NCBI GenBank assembly: GCA_012960475.1
Contig: DUBE01000013.1
Span: 1,666-59,252 of the forward strand
Direction of reading: 5' to 3'
Length of the DNA stretch: 57,587 nt
From: Planctomycetota bacterium
GTDB taxonomy: Bacteria; Planctomycetota; UBA1135; GCA-002686595
Each line of letters opens with the position of its first letter. Position 1 is the first letter of the stretch. Below, one piece after another: positions 26,469 to 35,188 of this stretch. Both the position numbers and the translations under genes were made by a program. Under the pieces are notes generated by a model that was not told where the DNA came from, made no database searches, and saw only the letters and a program-made list of their open reading frames with translations.

Positions 26469-27263
26469 TCACTTGCCCGTAAAGGCGGGTTTCCTCTTCT
26501 CAAGGAAGGCTGCCATGCCCTCTTTCATGTCGTCAGTCACAGCGGCCCTGCCAAAGTACTCGGTTTCCATCGCTTCACCCTCGGCCTGATTCATGTCCCA
26601 ACCGCGCAATACCGCTTCTATTCCGAACTTAACGGCCAAGGGGCCCTTCTTCAAAATGGAATTGACCATTTTCATGGTACCTTCCTTGAGTTCTTCCTGC
26701 ACGAATATGCGGTTGACCACGCCTACCCGATGGGCTTCTGTGGCAGGGATCATGTCCCCGGTCAAAATCCACTCGCGAGCCACGCCGGGACCGGCGATGC
26801 GTGCGAGGCGTTGGGATCCACCGTAACCGGGGATGATACCGAGACTGACTTCGGGCAGACCCAGGACTGCCGTATCGCTGGCGGTGCGCAAGGTGCAGGC
26901 CAAGGCCAGCTCGCAACCGCCGCCCAGAGCAAAGCCATTGACCATTGCAATCGAGGGTTTGCCGAGTTCGTCAAGCTTGCGGAAAATCGACTGACCGAAG
27001 CCTGCCAGGGCTGCGGCCCCATCGCTGTTGCCCGCAACCGCAAGCAGCTCGGAAATATCCGCTCCAGCCACGAAGGCCTTTTCGCCGGAACCGGTGACCA
27101 GCAGCACGCGCACGCCGTCATCATCGCGCACTGCGTCAAACACCTGGCCCAACTCCTGAAGAGTCTGGTGGTTCAAGGCATTCAGCTTGTCGGGCCGGTT
27201 TACCGTTACGGTGGCAACGCCGCCCTCGACCTCGTAAAGCAGATTGGTGAGATCCATCATCAC
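26469..27263 (-). CDS. Enoyl-CoA hydratase (crotonase family)
   Basis: At 264 residues this is a normal crotonase: VTVNRPDKLNALN, the oxyanion/CoA site FVAGADISELL, and the catalytic region MVNGFALGGGCELALACT followed by LGLPEVSLGIIPGYGG, where both acidic residues expected of a hydratase are in place (GCELA and LPEVS). It hydrates crotonyl-CoA or longer enoyl-CoA. Its ATG overlaps the stop of the upstream cyclophilin gene (ATGA at 27263). The C-terminal AAFLEKRKPAFTGK is also typical of the family. Confidence 0.92.
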   Translation of the reverse strand: MMMDLTNLLYEVEGGVATVTVNRPDKLNALNHQTLQELGQVFDAVRDDDGVRVLLVTGSGEKAFVAGADISELLAVAGNSDGAAALAGFGQSIFRKLDELGKPSIAMVNGFALGGGCELALACTLRTASDTAVLGLPEVSLGIIPGYGGSQRLARIAGPGVAREWILTGDMIPATEAHRVGVVNRIFVQEELKEGTMKMVNSILKKGPLAVKFGIEAVLRGWDMNQAEGEAMETEYFGRAAVTDDMKEGMAAFLEKRKPAFTGK

Positions 27264-27775
27264 TCCGCGCCAACCACATGGGCCTTGGTGATTTCCACGG
27301 GCTCCACCGGAGCCGAACCCTCACCACCGGACTTGCACTTGCCCGCCACGATGGCGTCAAGGGCTTCGAGACCCTCCACCACCTGACCGAATACCGTGTA
27401 GTTGTTGTCTAGGAAACTCGCTTCACCGTGCACTACGAAGAACTGACTGCCAGCGGAATTGGGGTCCTGGGAGCGGGCCATGGACAAGATGCCTTTCACA
27501 TGGGGCTTGTCGCTGAACTCCGCATCCACACTGTGCCCCGGGCCGCCGGTACCCCAGCGGTTCGCGGGACCTTCGGGACTCTTGGTGTTGGGGTCGCCAC
27601 CCTGAATCATGAACCCAGGAATCACCCGGTGAAACTTGGTGCCGTCGTAAAAACCGCTCTTGGTCAAGCTAATGAAGTTCTCCACATGCTTGGGGGCAAG
27701 CTTCGGGAAGAACTCGATCAGCATGTCACCGTGGCAGGTCTCAAGACGGACCTGTGTATTGCTTGCATCACTCAT
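27260..27775 (-). CDS. Cytoplasmic cyclophilin-type peptidyl-prolyl isomerase
   Basis: I start at the ATG at 27775-27773; an upstream frame extension lacks homology. The 171-residue protein has the PPIase core: FPKLAPKHVENFISL, FYDGTKFHRVIPGFMIQGGD (the catalytic Arg in FHRV), GILSMARSQDPNSAGSQFF, and YTVFGQVVEGLEALDAI. No signal peptide, so it acts in the cytosol. It sits between a secreted cyclophilin and the enoyl-CoA hydratase gene, overlapping the latter by ATGA. Two neighbouring cyclophilins of different location in a beta-oxidation cluster suggest a local duplication. Confidence 0.9.
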   Translation of the reverse strand: MSDASNTQVRLETCHGDMLIEFFPKLAPKHVENFISLTKSGFYDGTKFHRVIPGFMIQGGDPNTKSPEGPANRWGTGGPGHSVDAEFSDKPHVKGILSMARSQDPNSAGSQFFVVHGEASFLDNNYTVFGQVVEGLEALDAIVAGKCKSGGEGSAPVEPVEITKAHVVGAE

Positions 27776-27824
27776 GGTTTTCTCTCTGTGTTGGTTGCGC
27801 GCTGTTCTCGACTGCGCTGGGGGT

Positions 27825-28787
27825 CTACTTGTCACCGTCGTCGCCGACGGTGGATTGAGCACGCACAACAATTGCGCGCAAAATGTTCTGAGGAGTCGTA
27901 GGAGTAAATCCCTGGGGTGTGTTTGAGGAGTAGCGGGGATCACCAGTGATCACAATTTTCTCTACTACCTCCATGCCACTCTTCAACTTGCCATAGGGCG
28001 AATACCGGCCGTTCAAACTGGGGTAGTTGCGATGCATAACGAAGAACTGGCTGGTGGCGGAGTTGATGTCGTTGCCAAGACGTGCGGCGGACAGGATCCC
28101 CGCCCCGTGCTTGCGCGAGTTGAACTCGGCCTTGACCTTGCGAGGAGCCGTCTTCCCAGACGGCGCGCCTCCACCCTGAATCATGAAGCCCGGAACCACC
28201 CGATGAAAATGAGAACCGTCGTAGAAACCACTAGAGGAAAGGTCCAAGAAGTTGCGCACATGATTAGGCGCCACATCTGGCCAAAGCTCGAACCACATGG
28301 CTCCGCGGTTGGTCAACATGATCACTTCGAATCCCGCCAGTTCAGAGACTGGAATCTCCATGAAGTCGATCTTGTCGACCAAAGGCTGGGGTGACAGAAC
28401 TTCCATCGGCCCGCCGCTGCCGGGAAGAGCGCAGGCAAGCGAAAAGGCCCCCTTGGGCGCCAAGGCGCCAATTGGCTTCGTCAAGTCAAAACGGGTCTCG
28501 ACCACCTGGCCCGGAGCCAGAGCAATCACGCCCTTGGGGCGTTCCCCTAGAGCCTTCCCGTTCACATCAAACGCCGCACTAGTCAATGCCCACAGGGGCA
28601 ACTGCATGCCGTCCGCCGGAGCGGTGATACTGAGACTGACCTCGAACTCGCCACCAGCGATCCAAAGCTCAGAAGCCTCCCAACGAACGGGATCCTCGGC
28701 ATTCGCCACAGGCGTCCCACCTTGCGCAGGCACTTCACCCTGCAGGGTAAAGATCGGCGCCAACAACAATAGAATCGAAACCAACAT
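27825..28787 (-). CDS. Exported cyclophilin-type peptidyl-prolyl isomerase with N-terminal beta domain
   Basis: The 320-residue product begins with a signal peptide (MLVSILLLLAPIFTLQGEVPAQ), then a region of about 120 residues with beta character (WEASELWIAGGEFEVSLSIT) and no recognised family, then a full cyclophilin domain: WPDVAPNHVRNFLDL, FYDGSHFHRVVPGFMIQGGG (catalytic Arg in FHRV), GILSAARLGNDINSATSQFF, YSPYGKLKSGMEVVEKI. It probably folds secreted proteins in the periplasm. Its start shares one base with the stop of the 3-hydroxyacyl-CoA dehydrogenase gene (TGATG at 28787). Confidence 0.88.
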   Translation of the reverse strand: MLVSILLLLAPIFTLQGEVPAQGGTPVANAEDPVRWEASELWIAGGEFEVSLSITAPADGMQLPLWALTSAAFDVNGKALGERPKGVIALAPGQVVETRFDLTKPIGALAPKGAFSLACALPGSGGPMEVLSPQPLVDKIDFMEIPVSELAGFEVIMLTNRGAMWFELWPDVAPNHVRNFLDLSSSGFYDGSHFHRVVPGFMIQGGGAPSGKTAPRKVKAEFNSRKHGAGILSAARLGNDINSATSQFFVMHRNYPSLNGRYSPYGKLKSGMEVVEKIVITGDPRYSSNTPQGFTPTTPQNILRAIVVRAQSTVGDDGDK

Positions 28788-29680
28788 CAGCTACGCTTGT
28801 CTCCGTCCCAGGTGTAATAGCCTTCGCCGGTCTTACGACCCAGCTTGCCCTCTGCGACCTTGGTTCGCAGGGACTCGGGAATTCCAAAAGCAGACTCGTC
28901 TGGATAGCGCTCGCACCAGCCTTCAAGAATCGAAAGTGTCGTATCAAGGCCCACGTAATCGGTCAAGGTCAGCGGCCCCATGGGGTGCCCGCAACCCAGT
29001 TGCATTGCCGCGTCAATATCGGCGGCGCTGGCGTCTCCACGATCAAGCATGTTGATCGCTTGCACCATATAGGGCACCAGCAAGCGATTCACCACGAAAC
29101 CAGGAGTGTCCTTGCAGGAGACCGGCGTCTTACCGCAGGCCTCACCAAAGGCGCGCGCTTCTGCATAGACGTCCTCGTCGGTCTTGTCCGTACGGACAAC
29201 CTCGACCAGACGCATGAGTTGCACCGGGTTGAAGAAGTGCAGACCGACAAATCGCTCCGGGCGTCCTGAGGCTTCCGCCATTTCAGCCACAGGGAAAGAG
29301 CTGGTGTTTGAAGCAAAGATGGTCTCGGCCTTGCAGATCTCCCCCAGGGCCGTGAAGAGCTCTTTCTTGGCGCCCAGATCTTCAACGATTGCTTCCACAA
29401 CCAGATCGCAATCAGCCAGGTCCGCGCGGTTGGTAGTGCCAGTGATTCGACTTTGAACCGTAGCAGCCCACTCCTTGGCCTCTTCTTCGCTCATCTTGCC
29501 CTTTTCGATGCTCTTGGCGGCCAGCTTGGCGATGCTTTTCTTGATACGGCCCAGGCCCGTATCCAAGTACGCCTGCTCGGTTTCCAACGCGACAACAGCG
29601 CAGCCGCCCTGGGCAGCAACCTGAACAATGCCATGGCCCATCAGGCCACATCCAACGACGCCGACTTTCTCGATTTTCAT
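28787..29680 (-). CDS. 3-hydroxybutyryl-CoA dehydrogenase
   Basis: The 297-residue protein has the NAD-binding start VGVVGCGLMGHGIVQVA, the FASNTSSFPVAEMA stretch, catalytic His and Glu in GLHFFNPVQLMRLVEVV, and the C-terminal domain PGFVVNRLLVPYMVQAINML with MGPLTLTDYVGLDT. It oxidises (S)-3-hydroxyacyl-CoA, probably 3-hydroxybutyryl-CoA. It lies 59 bases after a thiolase gene and overlaps the exported cyclophilin by one base, so it is central in this operon. A second, diverged copy is found at 46420-47283. Confidence 0.92.
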   Translation of the reverse strand: MKIEKVGVVGCGLMGHGIVQVAAQGGCAVVALETEQAYLDTGLGRIKKSIAKLAAKSIEKGKMSEEEAKEWAATVQSRITGTTNRADLADCDLVVEAIVEDLGAKKELFTALGEICKAETIFASNTSSFPVAEMAEASGRPERFVGLHFFNPVQLMRLVEVVRTDKTDEDVYAEARAFGEACGKTPVSCKDTPGFVVNRLLVPYMVQAINMLDRGDASAADIDAAMQLGCGHPMGPLTLTDYVGLDTTLSILEGWCERYPDESAFGIPESLRTKVAEGKLGRKTGEGYYTWDGDKRS

Positions 29681-29739
29681 GGTTTCTTGATTCCTTGGTC
29701 CTAGTGATTGTGTGTGTATGTCATGGATCGAGCAAATGC

Positions 29740-30945
29740 TCAGTCCATTGGTTGACGGTGAAAGGCAGAAGCAAGCCCCATGCCTCCGCTGATGCAGAGG
29801 GTCGCTAATCCGTGCTGCACATCCCGGCGCCGCATCTCATGCAAGAGAGTCACCACTATGCGACAGCCTGTGGCTCCAATCGGATGGCCCAGAGCAATCG
29901 CACCACCGTTGACATTCAGGCGATCGATGGGGATTTCTAATTCTTGATTGCAGGCCAGGACCTGAGCGGCGAAGGCCTCGTTGAGTTCCACCAGCCCGTA
30001 GTCCTCCACGCCCAGACCATTGGCCTCACTCAAGCTCCTCACAGCTGGAACCGGGCCGATGCCCATGATAGTGGGGTCGACCCCGGCATCGCGACTCTGG
30101 CCCACATAGGCCAGGACTTCGAGGCCCTGCTCCTGGGCCAGTTCCTCGTCCATCAGGAGCACGGCAGCAGCGCCATCAGTTATGCCGGAAGCGTTGCCCG
30201 CCGTGACCGAACCCGCATCCTTGTCAAAGACCGTGGCCAGCTTGCCGAGGCCCTCCAGGGTTGCATCAGGCCGAGGATGTTCGTCTGCCTCGATGACCGT
30301 GGTCGACTTTCGCCCCACCACCTTCACCGGTGACATTTCCGCCTCAAAACGCCTGGCTTCGATGGCTGCGCCAGCCTTCTGCTGACTGGAGAGGGCAAAG
30401 GCGTCCTGCTCGCCGCGGCCGATGCCGCGCTCCTTGGCCAGTTTTTCGGCAGTCTCACCCATGACCATCTCGGCCAGGGGGCAGACAAAGCCGTCCTTGT
30501 ACATAGCATCCACCACGGGGGCATGGCCGAGACGATAGCCGCGCCGAAACCCGGGCAGCATAAAGGGCAGACCGCTCATGCTCTCGGCGCCACCGGCCAC
30601 CACAGCGCGAGCGCGGCCCAAGCGAATCCAATCCGCAGCCTGGCCGATACTCTCCAGGCCCGAACCGCACGCCATGTTGACCGTGATCGCAGGGCAATCA
30701 CTGCCCAAGCCGCCACGCACGGCGACCTGTCGCGCCAGATTGGGACCTCCGCCTGCCTGACGGCCATTGCCGAAGTACAAGCGCGCAACAACAGACGGGT
30801 CAAGCTTGGAGCGCTCGATCAAGTCGCTCACCACCGACGCACCCAGGTCCGCCGCGGAGAGATCCGCGAAGGCACCGAGATAACGCCCGATGGGCGTGCG
30901 CAGGGCGTGAGTGATCACGACCCGTCGAGTCGGAGTGCTTGGCAT
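29740..30945 (-). CDS. Acetyl-CoA C-acyltransferase (thiolase, FadA-type)
   Basis: I prefer the ATG at 30945-30943 (product starts MPSTPTRRVVI, 401 residues). An upstream TTG at 30987 is possible but would place an inverted repeat inside the gene. Thiolase marks: THALRTPIGRYLGAF, nucleophile Cys in [53 protein letters not shown] and the second Cys in LCISGGMGLA. It probably heads the operon that runs down to the LeuB-like gene. It is divergent from the SirB1-like gene. Confidence 0.9.
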   Translation of the reverse strand: MPSTPTRRVVITHALRTPIGRYLGAFADLSAADLGASVVSDLIERSKLDPSVVARLYFGNGRQAGGGPNLARQVAVRGGLGSDCPAITVNMACGSGLESIGQAADWIRLGRARAVVAGGAESMSGLPFMLPGFRRGYRLGHAPVVDAMYKDGFVCPLAEMVMGETAEKLAKERGIGRGEQDAFALSSQQKAGAAIEARRFEAEMSPVKVVGRKSTTVIEADEHPRPDATLEGLGKLATVFDKDAGSVTAGNASGITDGAAAVLLMDEELAQEQGLEVLAYVGQSRDAGVDPTIMGIGPVPAVRSLSEANGLGVEDYGLVELNEAFAAQVLACNQELEIPIDRLNVNGGAIALGHPIGATGCRIVVTLLHEMRRRDVQHGLATLCISGGMGLASAFHRQPMD

Positions 30946-30961
30946 GGGGATTGGTTGGTCA

Positions 30962-30980
30962 GAGACTCGCAGAGAGTCTC
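30962..30980. promoter_or_regulatory. Perfect inverted repeat in front of the thiolase operon
   Basis: GAGACTC (30962-30968) and GAGTCTC (30974-30980) flank a 5-base GCAGA spacer, forming a 7-bp palindrome 17 bases upstream of the preferred thiolase start. On the minus strand its upstream edge overlaps an AAGGGAGA purine stretch. It could be an operator for a dimeric repressor or a 5' mRNA hairpin near the ribosome-binding region. Confidence 0.45.
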
Positions 30981-31176
30981 CCTTCAAGGTGATTTCCGAC
31001 TTTGTAACCCGACGGATCAGGCTCCAAGCGGCGGTTCCCTAGATTTCGGGCCAACTAGAATAGGACCCCAGCCCTCGGCAGGCAAGCAGAGTTGGAGAGT
31101 CTCAAGAATGGGGGTTGGGATCCTGGGATCTGAATTGCATGATGGAGCCTGTGGCTCCCTTGGAGAGCACCCCACC

Positions 31177-32058
31177 ATGGACCTCTTGCCCCTTAGACGC
31201 CCCCCTGGCGACCTCCACACCCCCAGGGTCCTGCTCTCCCTGCTTTCAGATGAGTCCCCCAGGGTCTACGGCCCGGTGCGGAGGCAACTGCTGAAACTCG
31301 GCAAGACTGCCCATCCGGCCCTACGCCGGGCGACCCGCTCGGAGGATCCTCTTTTGCGCGCCCGCGCCCGGGAGATCCTGCTGGAGTACGATCGCGAGAA
31401 AGCAGCCCGCAAGCTCGTGCGCTATTCCCTTCGGCGAGATCATTCTTTGGGCGAGGCCTTGTCGCGACTGGACCAGTTCATAGACCCAGAACTCGACCCG
31501 CGGCCCTATCGGCGCGCGGTGAAGGCCATGGGATCTGCCGTGCGCAAACGCCTGCGACGCCGGAGTTCGACGCCCGCGGGAGTACTTTCTGACTACCTCT
31601 TCGGTGAACGCGGGTTCACCGGAACTGATGACGATGGCCCCATGCCCGGGCACGCGTCCTTGGCGCGTACCATTGAGTGTCGGCGTGGAATGCCGCTGGT
31701 GCTCTGCGCTTTGTATGCAGAAGTAGCCGAAGAAGCGGGCATCAGAGTGGACCTGCTGCCGGTTCCCGGACATGTGGTCTTGATGGTGCGGCAAGAAACC
31801 ACTGACCAGATTCTCGATCCCTTTGGGGATGGCGAGTTGATCGAACACAAGCATGTCATGGGGTACCTGGAAGCAAACAAGCTGCCCTTGCAGGAAGAAT
31901 GGCTGGTCCCCGCGCCCTCTACTGCCATGTTCCTGCGACACACCTTGAACACGGCCGCCTGCTTCCAGGCAATTGGGCGCAGGGGGGAAGTCCGCCGCCT
32001 GGCAAGAGTTGCACGGGTCCTGGCTCGCCATCCGGCCACGCCCCAGTTACCCGTCTGA
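31177..32058 (+). CDS. SirB1 / transglutaminase-like family protein
   Basis: I start at the ATG at 31177, which has GGAGAG 9 bases upstream; the 293-residue product begins MDLLPLRRPPG. Residues about 10-75 look like a short helical or HEAT-like region (VYGPVRRQLLKLGKTAHPAL). The core is the SirB1_N transglutaminase-like fold: LSDYLFGERGFTGTDDD, RRGMPLVLCALYAEVAEEAG with the Cys position, DLLPVPGHVVLMV with the His, and ILDPFGDGELI with the Asp. Such proteins usually have this triad but no proven activity. No tight operon partner is seen; the LON-domain gene follows after 185 bases. Confidence 0.75.
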   Translation: MDLLPLRRPPGDLHTPRVLLSLLSDESPRVYGPVRRQLLKLGKTAHPALRRATRSEDPLLRARAREILLEYDREKAARKLVRYSLRRDHSLGEALSRLDQFIDPELDPRPYRRAVKAMGSAVRKRLRRRSSTPAGVLSDYLFGERGFTGTDDDGPMPGHASLARTIECRRGMPLVLCALYAEVAEEAGIRVDLLPVPGHVVLMVRQETTDQILDPFGDGELIEHKHVMGYLEANKLPLQEEWLVPAPSTAMFLRHTLNTAACFQAIGRRGEVRRLARVARVLARHPATPQLPV

Positions 32059-32069
32059 GTTGCCTGGGG

Positions 32070-32099
32070 CTGGCAGGAGTCAATAGCCCTGGCAGGAGT
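32070..32099. repeat. Short direct repeat after the SirB1-like gene
   Basis: The 11-base unit CTGGCAGGAGT occurs at 32070-32080 and again at 32089-32099, just after the stop. An interleaved GGGCT/AGCCC pair could fold it into a weak hairpin. Possible 3' end signal; no function can be assigned. Confidence 0.35.
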
Positions 32100-32243
32100 T
32101 CTCTTTGGTGAGTTCCTTACCGCTGGTAACCGACCACAATCTCCGCGCTAGGCCACAAGGTGGCGCCTCACGGGCCTGTGTGCAATTCAACCCTCGAATC
32201 TGCGGCCCTCATGCGTTACACCTCCCTGTAACAAGAAACTCCC

Positions 32244-32921
32244 GTGACGGACATCCCTGACTCTTGGCCCCCCCAACCTGATGGGGAACTGACCCCGAGC
32301 AGAAGTGTGCATGCGCCGCTTTTCCCCCTGCCCGGAGTGTTCCTGTTTCCACGCCAGTTGATGGCCCTGCACATTTTTGAGCCGCGCTACATCCAGATGA
32401 TCGAGGACATCCTCGACGGACCCGGCCGGGTCATCCTGGCCACGATCCCCGAGAATCAGGCAGAGCAGGCCATGGACACAGACAACCCGCCCGAGGTACT
32501 GCCAGTGGCGGGCATCGGCGAAATCGCGCGCCACGAAAAACTGCCAGAGGGACGCTACGCGGTTTGGATCTTCGGTCTCGGACGCGTGCTGATCGAAGAG
32601 GTCTCCAGCACACGGCTCTATCGGACGGCGACCTGCACTCCAATGAGGGAGGTACCCGCCACACCAGCCGAGGCCAAGTCTCTCGAACAACCACTCAGGG
32701 ATGCGGTCACCGAACGCCACCCTGAGATCCTGAACCTGCCCAACGACCTTCCCATGGGCCTCCTGGTGGACCTGCTCTGCCAGCGACTTCCCAGCAATCA
32801 GGCCACCATGGAGAGCATCTTCACCGAGCCCAACCTGCTCACCCGCGCCCAACTAGCTCTTGCGGCCCACGACATCATGCCGCCCATGGACGAGAGTCCT
32901 CCCGAAGACCTGGAGAACTAG
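32244..32921 (+). CDS. LON substrate-binding (N-terminal) domain protein
   Basis: The start is a GTG at 32244. The 225-residue protein matches the stand-alone Lon N-terminal domain family: FPLPGVFLFPRQLMALHIFEPRY at residues about 30-50 is the hallmark, followed by ILATIPENQ, GIGEIARHEKLPEGRY and GLGRVLIEEV. The C-terminal helices (LEQPLRDAVTERHPEIL, LPMGLLVDLLCQRL) also fit. It has no ATPase or protease domain. Such proteins are thought to bind peptides or regulate proteolysis, but the role is unproven. Its last 4 bases overlap the end of the convergent glycosyltransferase gene. Confidence 0.88.
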   Translation: MTDIPDSWPPQPDGELTPSRSVHAPLFPLPGVFLFPRQLMALHIFEPRYIQMIEDILDGPGRVILATIPENQAEQAMDTDNPPEVLPVAGIGEIARHEKLPEGRYAVWIFGLGRVLIEEVSSTRLYRTATCTPMREVPATPAEAKSLEQPLRDAVTERHPEILNLPNDLPMGLLVDLLCQRLPSNQATMESIFTEPNLLTRAQLALAAHDIMPPMDESPPEDLEN

Positions 32922-34159
32922 CGCTGCGCCCAACGGTCGATGACCCGCAGCGCAAGAGCCGCCACCGCAAAGGTGACCAAGGGTTCCAGGGGTGAACGAT
33001 AGCGCTCAATCACATGGGTCGCGTAGTAGACAAGCGGATACAGCCCCATACTGCCCGCAACCAGCCAGAATCCGCCCCGTCGGTCTCGGTACAACAGACC
33101 CCCGATCAAGCCCAGCAGCCCCATACCAAAGTGCAGAGCCCATTTCATCCAGCCTTGCCAGTCCCGAGTCTTGCTGGCCCCATGACTGAGCATGACTGCT
33201 TCAAAAGGAGAGGGGCCGAGCCAATAGATGCGCATGCGGCGTAGACAGAGTTCAGCGAAACGACCCGGGTGGTTCGCAATCCATTTCCGAGCGCGGACCA
33301 TGCACTCATCCCCATAGGAGCGCTCGCCCAGCTCACGGTAAAGGCCAAGCTCATGGGCACTGATGGATGGATGGAATTCGGGATTGAAGTTCCCATTGAC
33401 CGCATCGTTGTTGCCCACAAAGAGTTCCACTCCAAGATTCATCTTGAGAGCCGGTGAACCCAGAACCAGAGCGTTACGCATCACCCATGGGGAAAGTACC
33501 GCAAGAGCAGTACCCAGCAACACGCCCAGGGCGCCAGCCGCCGAACGCAGACTTCGCCCCGGAATCAGAAAGACCGCTACCGCAGGTATGAGTGCCAGAG
33601 CAGCAGGGTTGACCAGAGCGGCCAGGCCCAAGAAGATTCCAGGCTGCACCAATTTCTTCAATTCCGCCCCGCGTCCCGCATGGGCCAGACTGGCGAGGAA
33701 ACTGATCAAGAGCAGCCCCACCAGGGGCCCGTCCCAGGGGCTCGAAACGCAGCGGTAGGCTGCGAGCGGGTGCAAGGCCCACAATCCGGCGGCCAACAGA
33801 CCGATCCGCGGCCGCTCCAGAGCTTCGCCTAGACGCAAGAGGGGCAAGATGATCAAGGCCGAGATCAAGGCCTCCAACACAGCCACCAACATCTGGGTGT
33901 TGCGGTTGATGCCATCAGCCAGGTGGATGGCCGCAGCTAGAAACAGGGGCTGGATCGGACCGGACCAGGCGCTGGGTCCGGTGGCGGATGCAAAAGCATC
34001 GCTGTAGCCATCCCCTCGCAAGAGCGCTTGAGCCACCGCACCCTGTTCATAGGCCCAACTCCATTCCGGGTCCGGTTCCAGAGCCGGGGGCAAACCCAAG
34101 ACCACCATCACCCCCAGACGAACCACCAGGGCGAGAATCACAAGACCAATGGTCCTCAT
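32918..34159 (-). CDS. GT-C family membrane glycosyltransferase (GT39/ArnT-like)
   Basis: The 413-residue protein has about ten hydrophobic helices. Family-typical features are the periplasmic loop 1 with acidic residues (PPALEPDPEWSWAYEQGAVA, LLRGDGYSDAF), the AGLWALHPLAAYRCVSSPWD segment, and a luminal domain (FVGNNDAVNGNFNPEFHPSI). Such enzymes transfer sugars from polyprenyl-phosphate carriers to lipids or proteins on the outer face of the cytoplasmic membrane. The acceptor is unknown. It stands between convergent LON-domain and codirectional exonuclease III genes. Confidence 0.75.
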   Translation of the reverse strand: MRTIGLVILALVVRLGVMVVLGLPPALEPDPEWSWAYEQGAVAQALLRGDGYSDAFASATGPSAWSGPIQPLFLAAAIHLADGINRNTQMLVAVLEALISALIILPLLRLGEALERPRIGLLAAGLWALHPLAAYRCVSSPWDGPLVGLLLISFLASLAHAGRGAELKKLVQPGIFLGLAALVNPAALALIPAVAVFLIPGRSLRSAAGALGVLLGTALAVLSPWVMRNALVLGSPALKMNLGVELFVGNNDAVNGNFNPEFHPSISAHELGLYRELGERSYGDECMVRARKWIANHPGRFAELCLRRMRIYWLGPSPFEAVMLSHGASKTRDWQGWMKWALHFGMGLLGLIGGLLYRDRRGGFWLVAGSMGLYPLVYYATHVIERYRSPLEPLVTFAVAALALRVIDRWAQR

Positions 34160-34214
34160 GGATGCCTTGGGAGGTTCTGGATCATGAGAGAAGTGGGCTG
34201 GCTCACCAGAGAAG

Positions 34215-34979
34215 TCACATGGAGAGAATCACCGGCGCGTGATCGGAAGGCTTCAAGCCCTCGCGGCGTGCAAGATCCACTTGCACATCGGTGGCTTGAG
34301 CCAGAGCCGAATCAGAGACAAGAAAGTGATCGATGCGCAAGCCCCTGTTGTCCCGGAAGGCGCGGGTTCGAAAATCCCACCATGTGTAGATGTCGTCCTC
34401 GGGGTGAAAGTGTCGGAGAGCATCGTGCAGGCCCGGCTCCATCAGACTCGCCAGGGCCTCCCGTTCCGGCTGGGAACAGAGAATCTTGTCGCGCCAGGCT
34501 TCCGCGTCATACACATCCCGATCGTCAAAAGTCACATTGAAGTCACCCGTGACCACCACCTTTTCACTCATGGGCAGGCGTTCTGCCATCAGCGTGATCA
34601 CCCTATCGAACCACTCGAGCTTATAGGTGTACTTGGGATCGCCCACGGTCTTGCCATTGACCACATACAGATTGAGCACCATTACATCCCCCACAGTCGC
34701 GCCGATCACCCGGGCTTCAGTTCCCTCAGGATCCCCAGGCAAGCCGCGATAGACATCTTCGATACCGACCTTTGAGAGAATCGCCACCCCGTTGTAGGTC
34801 TTCTGGCCGTGATAAACGACCTGATAGCCCAACTCCTCGAGAGGCTCGGCCGGGAAGAGATCATCCCTGACCTTGGTTTCCTGCAAACACACTACATCGG
34901 GGCTTTTCTCTTCCAAGAACTCCAGCACCCGAGTCATCCGGGCGCGCAGAGAGTTGACGTTCCAGGTGGCGATTTCCAT
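34215..34979 (-). CDS. xthA: Exodeoxyribonuclease III
   Basis: The 254-residue protein starts MEIATWNVNSLRARM. The EEP-fold active site is complete: Asn in WNVNS, Glu in CLQETKV, the Asp/Asn pair in VTGDFNVTF, the LRIDHFLVS stretch, and the terminal Asp-His in KPSDHAPVILSM. Length and motifs fit XthA, which removes 3' blocked ends and cleaves at abasic sites in base-excision repair. It is divergent from the DEAD-box helicase gene. Confidence 0.94.
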   Translation of the reverse strand: MEIATWNVNSLRARMTRVLEFLEEKSPDVVCLQETKVRDDLFPAEPLEELGYQVVYHGQKTYNGVAILSKVGIEDVYRGLPGDPEGTEARVIGATVGDVMVLNLYVVNGKTVGDPKYTYKLEWFDRVITLMAERLPMSEKVVVTGDFNVTFDDRDVYDAEAWRDKILCSQPEREALASLMEPGLHDALRHFHPEDDIYTWWDFRTRAFRDNRGLRIDHFLVSDSALAQATDVQVDLARREGLKPSDHAPVILSM

Positions 34980-35188
34980 TCTGTGGTCGAAGGTAGCAAA
35001 GGCACGGAGCAGGACCCAGGGCCAGACCCGAACTTGGGCGTGCGCAGACAGATGAAGAGGGCCAGGCTCGCAGATTTCGACCCTTTGTTGCGAACTCGAC
35101 AGAATCCCCTGACTTGGATGCCCTCATCTTGCCCTCAATCCCTATCCTATTGGCCCCCAATACGAGGGCAGGACCTAAAGGAGATCAT

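Noticed and set aside
32130..32230. tRNA-like stretch (TTCAACCCTCGAATC) considered as a tRNA gene, including tRNA-Sec
   Set aside because: No acceptor, D or anticodon stems could be paired on either strand, and no GTTCRA T-loop is present.
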